Source of the DNA: Halomarinibacterium sp034670265 | GTDB lineage: Bacteria; Bacteroidota; Bacteroidia; Flavobacteriales; Flavobacteriaceae | NCBI GenBank assembly: GCA_034670265.1 | Contig: JAXMNU010000001.1 | Coordinates: 372,001-436,000, forward strand | Length of the DNA stretch: 64,000 nucleotides | Direction of reading: 5' to 3' | Part shown: piece by piece, positions 44,851 to 52,446 of the stretch | Numbering within the stretch: the stretch's first letter is position 1 | Layout of the letters: each line of letters starts with the position of its first letter | Notes under the pieces: generated by a model | Database searches by the model: none | Seen by the model: the letters and a program-made list of their open reading frames with translations, nothing else | What the model was told of the DNA's origin: nothing | Program-made: the position numbers and the translations under genes

Positions 44851-44953
44851 AAAAAAGAATAAAGAGAATAGAAAAGAGAAGTATAACCGATAATTATTAG
44901 AGACAGAATTTAAAGTCTTTTTTCTCTATTCTATTTTCTCATCTCTCTCTTTC
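44850..44953. repeat. AG-rich inverted repeat between fad genes
   Basis: Between the dehydrogenase and the thiolase, AATAGAAAAGAGAA (44867-44880) faces TTCTCTATTCTATT (44922-44935), a 13 of 14 match as an inverted repeat, within longer purine-rich and pyrimidine-rich arms. The 121-base gap contains no gene. Confidence 0.6.
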
Positions 44954-44971
44954 AAAATAAAAAACAGAGCT

Positions 44972-46165
44972 ATGAACAAACAAGCATATATAGTAAAAGC
45001 ATACAGAACCGCCGTAGGAAAAGCACCTAAGGGGGTATTCCGTTTTAAAAGAACCGATGAAATGGCCGCAGAAACCATTCAGTATATGATGAAGGAGCTG
45101 CCTAACTTCGATAAAACTCGCATAGACGACGTCATCGTTGGGAATGCCATGCCAGAAGGCTCACAGGGTTTAAACATGGCACGATTCATCTCACTCATTG
45201 GGTTAGATTCGGTAGATATACCGGGAGTAACCGTAAACCGTTTTTGTGCTTCAGGAGTGGAAACCATTGCTATGGCGACTGCCAAAATTCAGTCGGGAAT
45301 GGCAAATTGCATTATCGCTGGGGGTTCCGAAAGTATGAGCGCCGTGCCTATGTCTGGTTTTAAACCTGAACTTAATTACGACATCGTAAAAGCAGGGCAC
45401 GAAGATTATTACTGGGGTATGGGAAACACGGCTGAGGCTGTCGCCAACCAATTTAAAGTATCTCGCGAAGACCAAGATAAATTTGCGTACGAATCGCATC
45501 AAAAAGCATTAAAAGCGCAAGCCGAAAATCGCTTTCAAGATCAAATCGTACCTATTGAAGTAGAGCAAACTTTTGTAAATGCTGCTGGCAAAAAAGAAAC
45601 CAAAAAATACACCGTTACAAAAGATGAAGGACCACGTGCCGATACCTCTTTGGAGGTTTTAGGAAAACTGCGTCCTGTGTTTGCTGCCAATGGAAGCGTC
45701 ACAGCAGGGAACTCATCACAAATGAGCGATGGTGCTGCATTCGTGATGATTATGAGCGAAGATATGGTGAAAGAATTAAATCTAGAGCCCATTGCTCGTT
45801 TGGTCAATTTTGCGGCGGCTGGAGTGGAGCCCAGAATTATGGGAATTGGTCCCGTAAAGGCGATTCCGAAGGCATTAAAGCAAGCAGGATTGCAACAAAA
45901 AGACATCGAATTAATCGAGTTAAACGAAGCCTTTGCTTCACAATCTATTGCAGTGATTCGCGAATTGGATTTAAACCCAGATATCATCAATGTTAATGGA
46001 GGCGCCATTGCATTAGGGCATCCTTTAGGATGTACGGGTTCTAAGCTATCGGTGCAATTATTTGACGAAATGCGAAAACGAAATATGAAAAACAAATACG
46101 GAATGGTAACGATGTGTGTAGGAACAGGACAAGGAGCCGCTGCTATTTATGAATTTCTTAATTAG
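44972..46165 (+). CDS. fadA: Acetyl-CoA C-acyltransferase (thiolase)
   Basis: A 397-residue thiolase with nucleophile Cys92 in VNRFCASGVET, the GHEDYY-substrate loop region, NGGAIALGHPLGCTG and the second Cys in CVGTGQGAA. It releases acetyl-CoA in the last step of beta-oxidation. Its position between the fused dehydrogenase-hydratase and the acyl-CoA dehydrogenase supports this direction over acetoacetyl-CoA synthesis. Confidence 0.93.
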   Translation: MNKQAYIVKAYRTAVGKAPKGVFRFKRTDEMAAETIQYMMKELPNFDKTRIDDVIVGNAMPEGSQGLNMARFISLIGLDSVDIPGVTVNRFCASGVETIAMATAKIQSGMANCIIAGGSESMSAVPMSGFKPELNYDIVKAGHEDYYWGMGNTAEAVANQFKVSREDQDKFAYESHQKALKAQAENRFQDQIVPIEVEQTFVNAAGKKETKKYTVTKDEGPRADTSLEVLGKLRPVFAANGSVTAGNSSQMSDGAAFVMIMSEDMVKELNLEPIARLVNFAAAGVEPRIMGIGPVKAIPKALKQAGLQQKDIELIELNEAFASQSIAVIRELDLNPDIINVNGGAIALGHPLGCTGSKLSVQLFDEMRKRNMKNKYGMVTMCVGTGQGAAAIYEFLN

Positions 46166-46199
46166 GAGCCAAGACTTCTAGAACCAAGATCCAAGAATG
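46165..46199. repeat. CAAGA-type repeat left of the four-helix-bundle gene
   Basis: The segment contains three CCAAGA units in 35 bases. A similar unit set, in inverted orientation, lies on the other side of the gene (46571-46597), so the gene is bracketed by imperfect inverted repeats. Confidence 0.55.
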
Positions 46200-46218
46200 A
46201 TCGAAACATGACGGAGAG

Positions 46219-46572
46219 ATGCATAATTTTAAAAAGTTGAAAATATGGCAAGAAAGTATGGAACTCGTTTCCGAATCTTATAAGATAACTAAGGACTTTC
46301 CAGATTTTGAGAAATTTGGTTTGGCATCACAAATGAATCGATGTGCAGTGAGTATTCCTTCAAATATTGCTGAAGGTTCTAGTAAAAGTAGTGATATTCA
46401 TTTTAAAAAGTATCTTGAAGTAAGCCTTGGTTCTGCATTTGAATGGGAAACACAACTGCTTATTGCAAACAAAGAAGGATATATTCCTGAAGAAAATTTT
46501 AAAATGTTAGAAGAGAAAATAAAACAAATTCAAAAAATGATTTCAAGTTTTCAAACAAATTTAAAGTCCTGA
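46219..46572 (+). CDS. Four-helix-bundle protein (S23/Avd-like)
   Basis: A 117-residue protein with the family pattern FKKLKIWQESMELVSESYK, FGLASQMNRCAVSIPSNIAEGSSK and FLEVSLGSAFEWETQL-like. The relatives are the product of 23S rRNA intervening sequences and the Avd accessory protein of diversity-generating retroelements; solitary copies are scattered through Bacteroidota genomes without known function. Here it interrupts the fad operon and is flanked by CAAGA-type inverted repeats. It has no reverse transcriptase or variable repeat nearby, so it is not part of a retroelement in this window. Confidence 0.85.
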   Translation: MHNFKKLKIWQESMELVSESYKITKDFPDFEKFGLASQMNRCAVSIPSNIAEGSSKSSDIHFKKYLEVSLGSAFEWETQLLIANKEGYIPEENFKMLEEKIKQIQKMISSFQTNLKS

Positions 46573-46597
46573 TTCTTTTGTCTTGACTCTTGAATCC
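46571..46597. repeat. CAAGA-type repeat right of the four-helix-bundle gene
   Basis: Read on the minus strand the segment carries TTCAAGAGTCAAGAC, similar to the CCAAGA units left of the gene (46165-46199) and in opposite orientation. Confidence 0.55.
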
Positions 46598-46611
46598 TAA
46601 ATAAAAAACCT

Positions 46612-48420
46612 ATGAGTACAGAAACAAAAGAAAACAACCTCCTTCGCGGTGGACAGTTCTTAGTCAAAGAAACTGCCTGCGAAGATGTATTTACTCCTGA
46701 AGACTTTACCGAGGAGCAAAAAATGATGAAAGAAGCGGTCATCGAATTTAACGACCGTGAGATTATTCCGCATAAACCACGCTTTGAAGCAAAAGACTAT
46801 GCCTTAACCGAATCCGTTTTGAAAAAAGCTGGAGACCTTGGCTTTTTAGGGGTTGCTGTCCCTGAGGAATACGGCGGACTGGGAATGGGCTTTGTTTCTA
46901 CCATGCTTACGTGTGATTATATTTCTAGCGGAACGGGTTCCTTTAGTACTGCCTTTGGTGCACACACCGGAATTGGTACCATGCCCATCACCCTATACGG
47001 AACCGAAGCACAAAAACAAAAGTACGTGCCAAAATTAGCCACTGGAGAGTGGTTTGGTGCGTACTGCCTAACCGAACCTGGTGCAGGTAGTGATGCCAAC
47101 AGCGGAAAAACCAAAGCAGTGTTAAGCGAGGATGGTTCGCATTACAAAATTAGCGGACAGAAAATGTGGATTTCCAATGCGGGATTCTGTAAACTGTTTA
47201 TTGTCTTCGCGCGAATTGAAGACGATAAAAACATCACTGGGTTTATTGTAGAAAACGACCCGAGCAACGGAATCACCATGGGGGAAGAGGAACACAAACT
47301 CGGAATCCGAGCCTCCTCTACCCGTCAAGTATTCTTTAGCGATACCAAAGTACCTGTGGAGAATATGCTTTCAGAACGAGGGAATGGTTTCAAAATTGCA
47401 ATGAACGCCCTTAACGTAGGTAGAATTAAATTGGCAGCAGCCTGTTTAGATTCGCAACGCCGAATCACTACGACTGCGGTTCAGTATGCGAATGAGCGTA
47501 AGCAATTCAACACCCCTATTGCTCAGTTTGGTGCGATAAAAACCAAGATTGCGCAAATGGCAACCTCAGCCTATGCGGGTGAGAGTGCGAGTTACAGAGC
47601 AGCAAAAGATATTGAAGATAGAATTGCCCTTCGTATAGAAAAAGGAAACAGCCATCAGGAAGCCGAATTGAAAGGTGTGGAAGAATATGCCATTGAATGT
47701 TCGATTTTAAAGGTAGCCGTTTCGGAAGATGTGCAAAACTGCTCTGATGAAGGTATCCAGATCTTTGGTGGGATGGGCTTCAGTGAAGACACCCCAATGG
47801 AAGCCGCTTGGCGTGATGCACGTATTGCTCGTATTTACGAAGGCACCAACGAAATTAACCGAATGCTTTCGGTAGGGATGTTGGTGAAAAAAGCGATGAA
47901 AGGTCACGTCGATTTATTAGGCCCTGCCAAAGCGGTAGCCGATGAGTTGACAGGAATTCCTTCGTTTGAAACGCCTGATTTTAGCGAGCTATTTGCCGAA
48001 GAAAAGAAGATGATTGCCAATATGAAAAAAGTGTTCTTAATGGTAGCAGGTGCTGCGGTTCAAAAATACGGTCCAGATTTGGAAGATCACCAACAATTAT
48101 TGATTGCTGCCAGTGATATCTTGATCGAAATCTATATGGCAGAAAGTACCTTATTGCGTACCGAAAAGAATGCCAAACGTTTTGGTGAAGCAGCACAAGA
48201 AGTACAAATTGCCATGGCGAAATTGTATTTGTATAACGCAGTGTCTATTGTAGAGAAAAACGGAAAAGAGAGTATTATTTCCTTTGCCGAAGGTGACGAA
48301 CAACGTATGCTCCTTATGGGCTTAAAGCGTTTTGTAAAATACACCAACTACCCCGATATTGTAGATTTGCGTAACCTTATTGCCGAAAAAGTAACGGCAG
48401 AAAATAAGTATCCGTTCTAG
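46612..48420 (+). CDS. Acyl-CoA dehydrogenase family protein
   Basis: A 602-residue protein. FAD-dependent acyl-CoA dehydrogenase core: FLGVAVPEEYGGLGMG, YCLTEPGAGSDANSGKT, QKMWISNAGF, and the late MGFSEDTPMEAAWRDARIARIYEGTNEINR stretch with the catalytic-loop Glu. About 200 extra C-terminal residues make it resemble the VLCAD/ACAD9-like long form. It oxidises acyl-CoA to trans-2-enoyl-CoA in beta-oxidation. It is the last gene of the fad operon and is followed by a terminator. Confidence 0.92.
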   Translation: MSTETKENNLLRGGQFLVKETACEDVFTPEDFTEEQKMMKEAVIEFNDREIIPHKPRFEAKDYALTESVLKKAGDLGFLGVAVPEEYGGLGMGFVSTMLTCDYISSGTGSFSTAFGAHTGIGTMPITLYGTEAQKQKYVPKLATGEWFGAYCLTEPGAGSDANSGKTKAVLSEDGSHYKISGQKMWISNAGFCKLFIVFARIEDDKNITGFIVENDPSNGITMGEEEHKLGIRASSTRQVFFSDTKVPVENMLSERGNGFKIAMNALNVGRIKLAAACLDSQRRITTTAVQYANERKQFNTPIAQFGAIKTKIAQMATSAYAGESASYRAAKDIEDRIALRIEKGNSHQEAELKGVEEYAIECSILKVAVSEDVQNCSDEGIQIFGGMGFSEDTPMEAAWRDARIARIYEGTNEINRMLSVGMLVKKAMKGHVDLLGPAKAVADELTGIPSFETPDFSELFAEEKKMIANMKKVFLMVAGAAVQKYGPDLEDHQQLLIAASDILIEIYMAESTLLRTEKNAKRFGEAAQEVQIAMAKLYLYNAVSIVEKNGKESIISFAEGDEQRMLLMGLKRFVKYTNYPDIVDLRNLIAEKVTAENKYPF

Positions 48421-48440
48421 GATATTTTGGTTAGTTAGTT

Positions 48441-48480
48441 AAAACCGCTTTTCAGTAAATGAGGAGCGGTTTTTCTTTTT
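48441..48480 (+). terminator. fad operon terminator
   Basis: A stem AAAACCGCT (48441-48449) / AGCGGTTTT (48465-48473) is followed by a T-rich run, just after the acyl-CoA dehydrogenase stop. Confidence 0.65.
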
Positions 48481-48495
48481 GTCAGTTCGGAACAT

Positions 48496-48873
48496 TGTCA
48501 GTTCGAGTGCCGAGCTTTCGAGGTGTATCGAGAACCTTGTCAGTTCGAGTGCTGAGCTTGCGAGGTGTATCGAGAACCTTTGTCAGTTCGAGTGCCGAGC
48601 TTGCGAGGTGTATCGAGAACCTTTGTCAGTTCGAGTGCCGAGCTTGCGAGGTGTATCGAGAACCTTTGTCAGTTCGAGTGCCGAGCTTGCGAGGTGTATC
48701 GAGAACCATTGCACGTTTGGAACATTGCCAGTTCGAGCCCTTCGATGCTTCGACAAGCCTGCCTGCATTTCGACTTCGCTCAATGACCACGGCAGGCAGG
48801 ATCAGGACAAGTTGTTGTATTGAGAACCTTTGTCAGTTCGAGTGCCGAGCTTGCGAGGTGTATCGAGAACCTT
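48496..48873. repeat. 43-bp tandem repeat array
   Basis: Five tandem units start at 48496, 48538, 48581, 48624 and 48667, with spacing of 42-43 bases, each beginning TGTCAGTTCGAGTGCCGAGC and ending TATCGAGAACCTT. A sixth copy lies at 48831-48873. Copies differ at a few positions only. The period is not a multiple of three, so the same sequence appears in all three frames of the spurious open frame here. There are no unique spacers. Confidence 0.9.
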
Positions 48874-49013
48874 ATCAAAAACTTCTCGATACAATTTTTG
48901 CTAAAGCAAAAATCACTCGAAGTGACAGTTTGTTAACTCTTAGGAAGGCAGCACTTCGATGCTTCGACAAGCCTACCTGCATTTCGACTTCGCTCAATGA
49001 CCACGGCAGGCAG
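48740..49013. repeat. 60-bp direct repeat pair with TTCGACTTCGCTCA core
   Basis: 48740-48799 and 48954-49013 are identical at 59 of 60 positions (CTTCGATGCTTCGACAAGCC and onward to GGCAGGCAG). Each contains the palindrome-derived core also present at 16480-16560. Between them lie the sixth 43-bp unit and a hairpin ATTTTTGCT/AGCAAAAAT (48894-48913). Confidence 0.85.
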
Positions 49014-49063
49014 TATCAGTGTGACACTCTTAATGACAAATACTACGCTCTGAATGACAACCC

Positions 49064-49429
49064 CTACCCCTTCTGCACCATCACCTCTTTTAGCAAATCG
49101 CGCTCGCGAGTCACGGTTTCCAGCTCTTTTTGTACCGCAGCCAATTGGGCTTTAAGCTCCAGCGTGGGGTCTGGGGCGTTGGTAGAGTACGTATCTGGCA
49201 ATTGCGCCGCCACGTCCATAAAAAAGTTGTGCTTTAGCCCTACCGATAGCTCCCAAAGCAAATAACACTGTAAACTTTTTCTAAAACGATAGCGCAATAA
49301 CACCGATTGCGTTTTACCAAGCACTCTTGCTAACGCCGATTGGTAAATACGGTGTTCTTTTACATATTCTCTAAACATGTTGCCTATATGCGGCATAGGC
49401 GGAATCTCAATAGTGGGTTGTCTTTTCAT
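49064..49429 (-). CDS. HTH DNA-binding protein with C-terminal coiled coil
   Basis: A 121-residue protein. Residues 14-60 look like a helix-turn-helix (FREYVKEHRIYQSALARVLG then SVLLRYRFRKSLQCYLLW). The last 35 residues form a leucine-zipper-like coiled coil (LELKAQLAAVQKELETVTRERDLL), suited to dimerisation. I do not recognise the exact family. Upstream of its start (49485-49629) are 21-bp-phased direct repeats, so it may regulate itself. Downstream it abuts the repeat cluster. Confidence 0.65.
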   Translation of the reverse strand: MKRQPTIEIPPMPHIGNMFREYVKEHRIYQSALARVLGKTQSVLLRYRFRKSLQCYLLWELSVGLKHNFFMDVAAQLPDTYSTNAPDPTLELKAQLAAVQKELETVTRERDLLKEVMVQKG

Positions 49430-49484
49430 AGATAATGCCTTAAAGGTTAGTCTATTAGCTAAATTAGTAATAGTTTATGACTTT

Positions 49485-49629
49485 TAAAACTACCTCACTA
49501 ACTTTTTAAATAACTCGACTTGTGCTATTGATAAGTTGTGTTGTTTTAGAACTCACAGAAACCGAGTTTTAAAACTACTCAACTAACTTCTAAAACTACT
49601 AAACTGACTGTTAAGCCTACTCTACTAAC
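49485..49629. promoter_or_regulatory. Phased 18-bp direct repeats (iteron-like)
   Basis: Copies of the consensus TAAAACTACTCAACTAAC occur at 49485-49502, 49570-49587, 49591-49608 and 49612-49629. The last three are spaced exactly 21 bases apart, two helical turns, and are on one face of the helix. A weaker copy fits at 49506-49523, again offset by 21. The array occupies the 315-base gap upstream of the HTH gene and is the main content of that gap. Confidence 0.7.
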
Positions 49630-49679
49630 CAAAAAGACAAGCTATATGACTTTTAGAGCATATTTTTAAAACATGCCTT

Positions 49680-49707
49680 AAAAAAGAAACCCACCGAGGG
49701 GGTGGGT
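49680..49707 (-). terminator. Terminator of the DUF1828/DUF6978 pair
   Basis: A seven-bp stem ACCCACC/GGTGGGT with a five-base loop is followed, on the minus strand, by a T run, just after the DUF1828-DUF1829 stop. Confidence 0.75.
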
Positions 49708-49744
49708 ATTATAATAAATTAATAATATACTTTTTTAGGATAGT

Positions 49745-50527
49745 TTATGCGGATATTAATCCCTTGTTTTTTTCTGATTCTCTTTCAGACCAAAGAATAT
49801 AATCAGCGTTTTTTGCTTTAAGAGCATCTAGAAACTCAGTACGTACTTCTTTATCAATATCGTTAATAATTGCAATTGCGTTCACATCCTTTTTTGTTAT
49901 TTTTTCACGAACTGGTTTTATGTCTTCCCAAGAAAAAAGAAAACTAGGTAAGTTAGATTTATTAATTGTATTAAAAGATTTTATAACTATTTCCTTGTCT
50001 TTTTTTGCTATCTGAAAATCAAAATTAAATTCCAAACCAGTTGTTCCTTTAGAAATGAAATCAGGAGTATAAATTATATCTTGAGAATCTAAATAATTTC
50101 TAACATCTTCTTTGAAGATTGAAGCAACATTGTGTTTTGACAAAACGTATAAGTCATTAATTTCAATTATTGCAGAAAGGAAATTATGCTTTGATTGCGA
50201 AAAGCTCTCAATATTGGATTGGATAATTAATTCTTCATTTTCAACCCTTACTCCATAGTTTAGTAATATTGTATCTAATATAACCCTTCTTCTTTTAGAG
50301 CCTTGAATATGTAGACCTTGAAGCTCTAAATTTGACATCGTTTCTCCATTATCACTTAAACGTAAACTATTTCCATTTTTTTGAGCGTAAATTTCGATAG
50401 TATCATTAAATGCTCCAACAAAGGGTGTGTTTATTAGGAACCAATCAGTATTTGTATCCTTTTGAATAAAGGTTTTTTCCCTTAACCATTGGTAATATTC
50501 GTTTACATATGTGTTAACCCAATTCAA
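49745..50527 (-). CDS. DUF1828-DUF1829 protein
   Basis: A 260-residue protein. The N-terminal half (INTPFVGAFNDTIEIYAQK, LRLSDNGETMSNLELQG, VRVENEELIIQSN) fits DUF1828; the C-terminal half (LEFNFDFQIAKKDKEIVIKSF, NADYILWSERE) fits DUF1829. Proteins with these domains are found sporadically on mobile and phage-linked DNA and have no established function. The gene starts inside the stop region of the DUF6978 gene (four-base overlap) and ends before a strong terminator, so the pair is one transcription unit. No nuclease motif is evident. Confidence 0.75.
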   Translation of the reverse strand: MNWVNTYVNEYYQWLREKTFIQKDTNTDWFLINTPFVGAFNDTIEIYAQKNGNSLRLSDNGETMSNLELQGLHIQGSKRRRVILDTILLNYGVRVENEELIIQSNIESFSQSKHNFLSAIIEINDLYVLSKHNVASIFKEDVRNYLDSQDIIYTPDFISKGTTGLEFNFDFQIAKKDKEIVIKSFNTINKSNLPSFLFSWEDIKPVREKITKKDVNAIAIINDIDKEVRTEFLDALKAKNADYILWSERESEKNKGLISA

Positions 50528-51024
50528 AGTATTGCTTGCTGAATATTTATTAAAGATTTCAAGTTTATCTGTCTAGCAAAGTTAATTATTAAATCCGATA
50601 AGTCTGATGGTTCAGTAATATCTTTAATTGGAAAATCAATATCTCTTAATGGAATTGCCCAGGCCAATGGCTTATAGCCCTCAACATAAATATGCATATG
50701 AGATTCCGTTGGGTCAAACCATTTATCAGCATATGGTATTAAAAACTCTGGTAGTGTAGGTTCAATATTTGGTGGATTATGATGTCCACCTTTATAGTCA
50801 ATTCTTAATAATCCAATATATGAGTTACTTTCTAAATGATGAATGGAAGTTTTTAGAATAATTTTTTGATTGGTCGTAATCTCTACCCAAAATTCATAAT
50901 CAGAATCTTGATGAGAAATTAAATCTAATCTATTTTTCTTTTTCGATAAATCTATAACTTGATTTGGATCTCTTAAAACCTTTTCAAGTTCCAGTAAATA
51001 TTTTGCTTCTTGGTTAGTTAGCAT
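50524..51024 (-). CDS. DUF6978-type protein
   Basis: A 166-residue protein, first of the two-gene unit with the DUF1828-DUF1829 gene. Characteristic stretches are FWVEITTNQKIILKTSIHH, LLRIDYKGGHHNPPN and ESHMHIYVEGYKPLAWAIPL. The His-rich GGHHNPPN and HMHIY segments could bind metal, but no catalytic signature is known to me. The pairing with DUF1828 in one overlapping unit is what suggests a toxin-antitoxin or defence-like module; this is context inference only. Confidence 0.65.
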   Translation of the reverse strand: MLTNQEAKYLLELEKVLRDPNQVIDLSKKKNRLDLISHQDSDYEFWVEITTNQKIILKTSIHHLESNSYIGLLRIDYKGGHHNPPNIEPTLPEFLIPYADKWFDPTESHMHIYVEGYKPLAWAIPLRDIDFPIKDITEPSDLSDLIINFARQINLKSLINIQQAIL

Positions 51025-51126
51025 CTTTTCCTGTTATTTCTTAAAATTTCAAGCTAAAGTGTAAATAGTTATTAGTAACAAATAACAAAATTAACTTTTT
51101 TCTTTAAAAACCAATATACACCTTCA

Positions 51127-52446
51127 TCAAACCAATTCCTTCTCATATAAATAACTCACCGCCTGTATCACCCGCCAATCGGGGTATTTTTTATGGGTTT
51201 GCTGCTGGAACTCTTGTACCAATTGCGCAGCGGTGGTTGGTTGCGCACAGTTTTGTAATAACGAGCGTATGGCACTGTTGGGTAAAATTCTATTCCACTG
51301 TTTGGGGTACTGGCTAAGGGTGGCTTGTACTTCTTGCAAGGGGTGTATGCCAACCGTTTGTTGTCGTGCTTTCCAAAAAGGGCGCTCGGGCCAACGGCTT
51401 TCCATCCCATAATAGGCATAGCGCATTTCTAGAAAGCTTCCAAAGGCTTGGTGTACGCTTTGCTCATAAGTTTTAAGTAAGGTGGTATCTCCACAAAGCG
51501 CCGCATGGATAGCCTCCCCCGCCGCCATGCTATTGTCTAACGCTTTATGGATACCATAGGACGACAAAGGGTCGTAGGCAGAGGCACTATCACCCACCGC
51601 CATCCAGCCGTCTCCCACCATAGTATCAAGTTCGTAGGCATGTGCCACTTTTACAGCGGGCGGTGACACTTGGGTCAACGGGCTAATTCGTGCCGCTGTA
51701 TGAGTGGTTTCTTGTAAAAGTTGTATGTAGTTTTCGGTATGGGTGAGTTGGTGGGTTTTGATCACTTCGGTATCCGTCATCAAAGCCACTGCCAACGTTC
51801 CGTTGGGCAACAAAGCCGAGTACCACCAACCGTGTTCCACAGATTCCACCAAGGTATGCGATACGCCAAAGGCTTCTTTCGCAGCATCGGTGGGTTTCCA
51901 ATAGGTATAGATGCCGTGTAAATCGTCAAATTGTATTTTGCTACTTCCCTGCTGTTTGGCAAAGGCACAGGCACGCCCCGAGGCATCCACTACAAAGGTT
52001 GCATTGAGTGTGGTATCACCACAGTCGAGCGTCCAGCCGGTTTCGGTTTTGATAGCTTTTTTTAAGCGTGTTTCTTTAAATAGTGTTGCACCCCCTTCCA
52101 CGGCTAAGCGAAGCAGCATGGCGTCGAAGACATTTCTATCTAGGTGCCAACCTTTTCCGTAGGTTCTAAAAATAAAGTCGGTGTATTCCAATTCGCTAGT
52201 GCCCCACGCCGAAGCCACCCCCGAAGAGGGTAAGTGGTTTTCTGCCATAAAAGCTTCCCAAACGCCTAGTTTTTTAAGCAAGTCAGATGTAGGCGGCTGA
52301 ATGGTTTCCCCTACTCTTTGGGTTGTAAAATCACTTTTTTCCACAATGGCAATATGGGTAACCCCTTTTTGAAGCAACGCCAAAGCGGTGGACGCACCTG
52401 CGCATCCACCCCCAATAATGACGACATCAAAAGTGGGAGTTTCCAT
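51127..52446 (-). CDS. lodB: LodB-like FAD-dependent oxidoreductase, CTQ maturation protein
   Basis: A 439-residue flavoprotein with the FAD motif VVIIGGGCAGASTALALL, a DASGRACAFAK middle motif and the flavin loop GDSASAYDPLSSYGIHKALD. This resembles tryptophan halogenases, but no halogenase Trp/Lys site motif (WxWxIP) is visible. LodB partners are required for cysteine tryptophylquinone formation in the LodA enzyme of Marinomonas. Its start overlaps the LodA stop as TAATG. The gene has higher GC in third positions than its neighbours. Confidence 0.82.
   Translation of the reverse strand: METPTFDVVIIGGGCAGASTALALLQKGVTHIAIVEKSDFTTQRVGETIQPPTSDLLKKLGVWEAFMAENHLPSSGVASAWGTSELEYTDFIFRTYGKGWHLDRNVFDAMLLRLAVEGGATLFKETRLKKAIKTETGWTLDCGDTTLNATFVVDASGRACAFAKQQGSSKIQFDDLHGIYTYWKPTDAAKEAFGVSHTLVESVEHGWWYSALLPNGTLAVALMTDTEVIKTHQLTHTENYIQLLQETTHTAARISPLTQVSPPAVKVAHAYELDTMVGDGWMAVGDSASAYDPLSSYGIHKALDNSMAAGEAIHAALCGDTTLLKTYEQSVHQAFGSFLEMRYAYYGMESRWPERPFWKARQQTVGIHPLQEVQATLSQYPKQWNRILPNSAIRSLLQNCAQPTTAAQLVQEFQQQTHKKYPDWRVIQAVSYLYEKELV

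Noticed and set aside
46219..46572. Diversity-generating retroelement accessory gene (avd)
   Set aside because: The four-helix-bundle fold is right, but there is no reverse transcriptase, template repeat or variable repeat in the neighbourhood.
48496..48709. Possible CRISPR array
   Set aside because: The units are joined directly with no unique spacers between them, and no cas genes are nearby.
48459..49265. A 268-codon open frame across the repeat cluster
   Set aside because: The protein is a translation of 43-bp tandem repeats, showing the same three peptide versions in rotation because 43 is not a multiple of three. It has no signal or domain and overlaps the HTH gene on the other strand.
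51127..52446. Flavin-dependent tryptophan halogenase
   Set aside because: The fold is similar, but no WxWxIP motif is seen and the gene is coupled to lodA, which identifies it as the LodB type.
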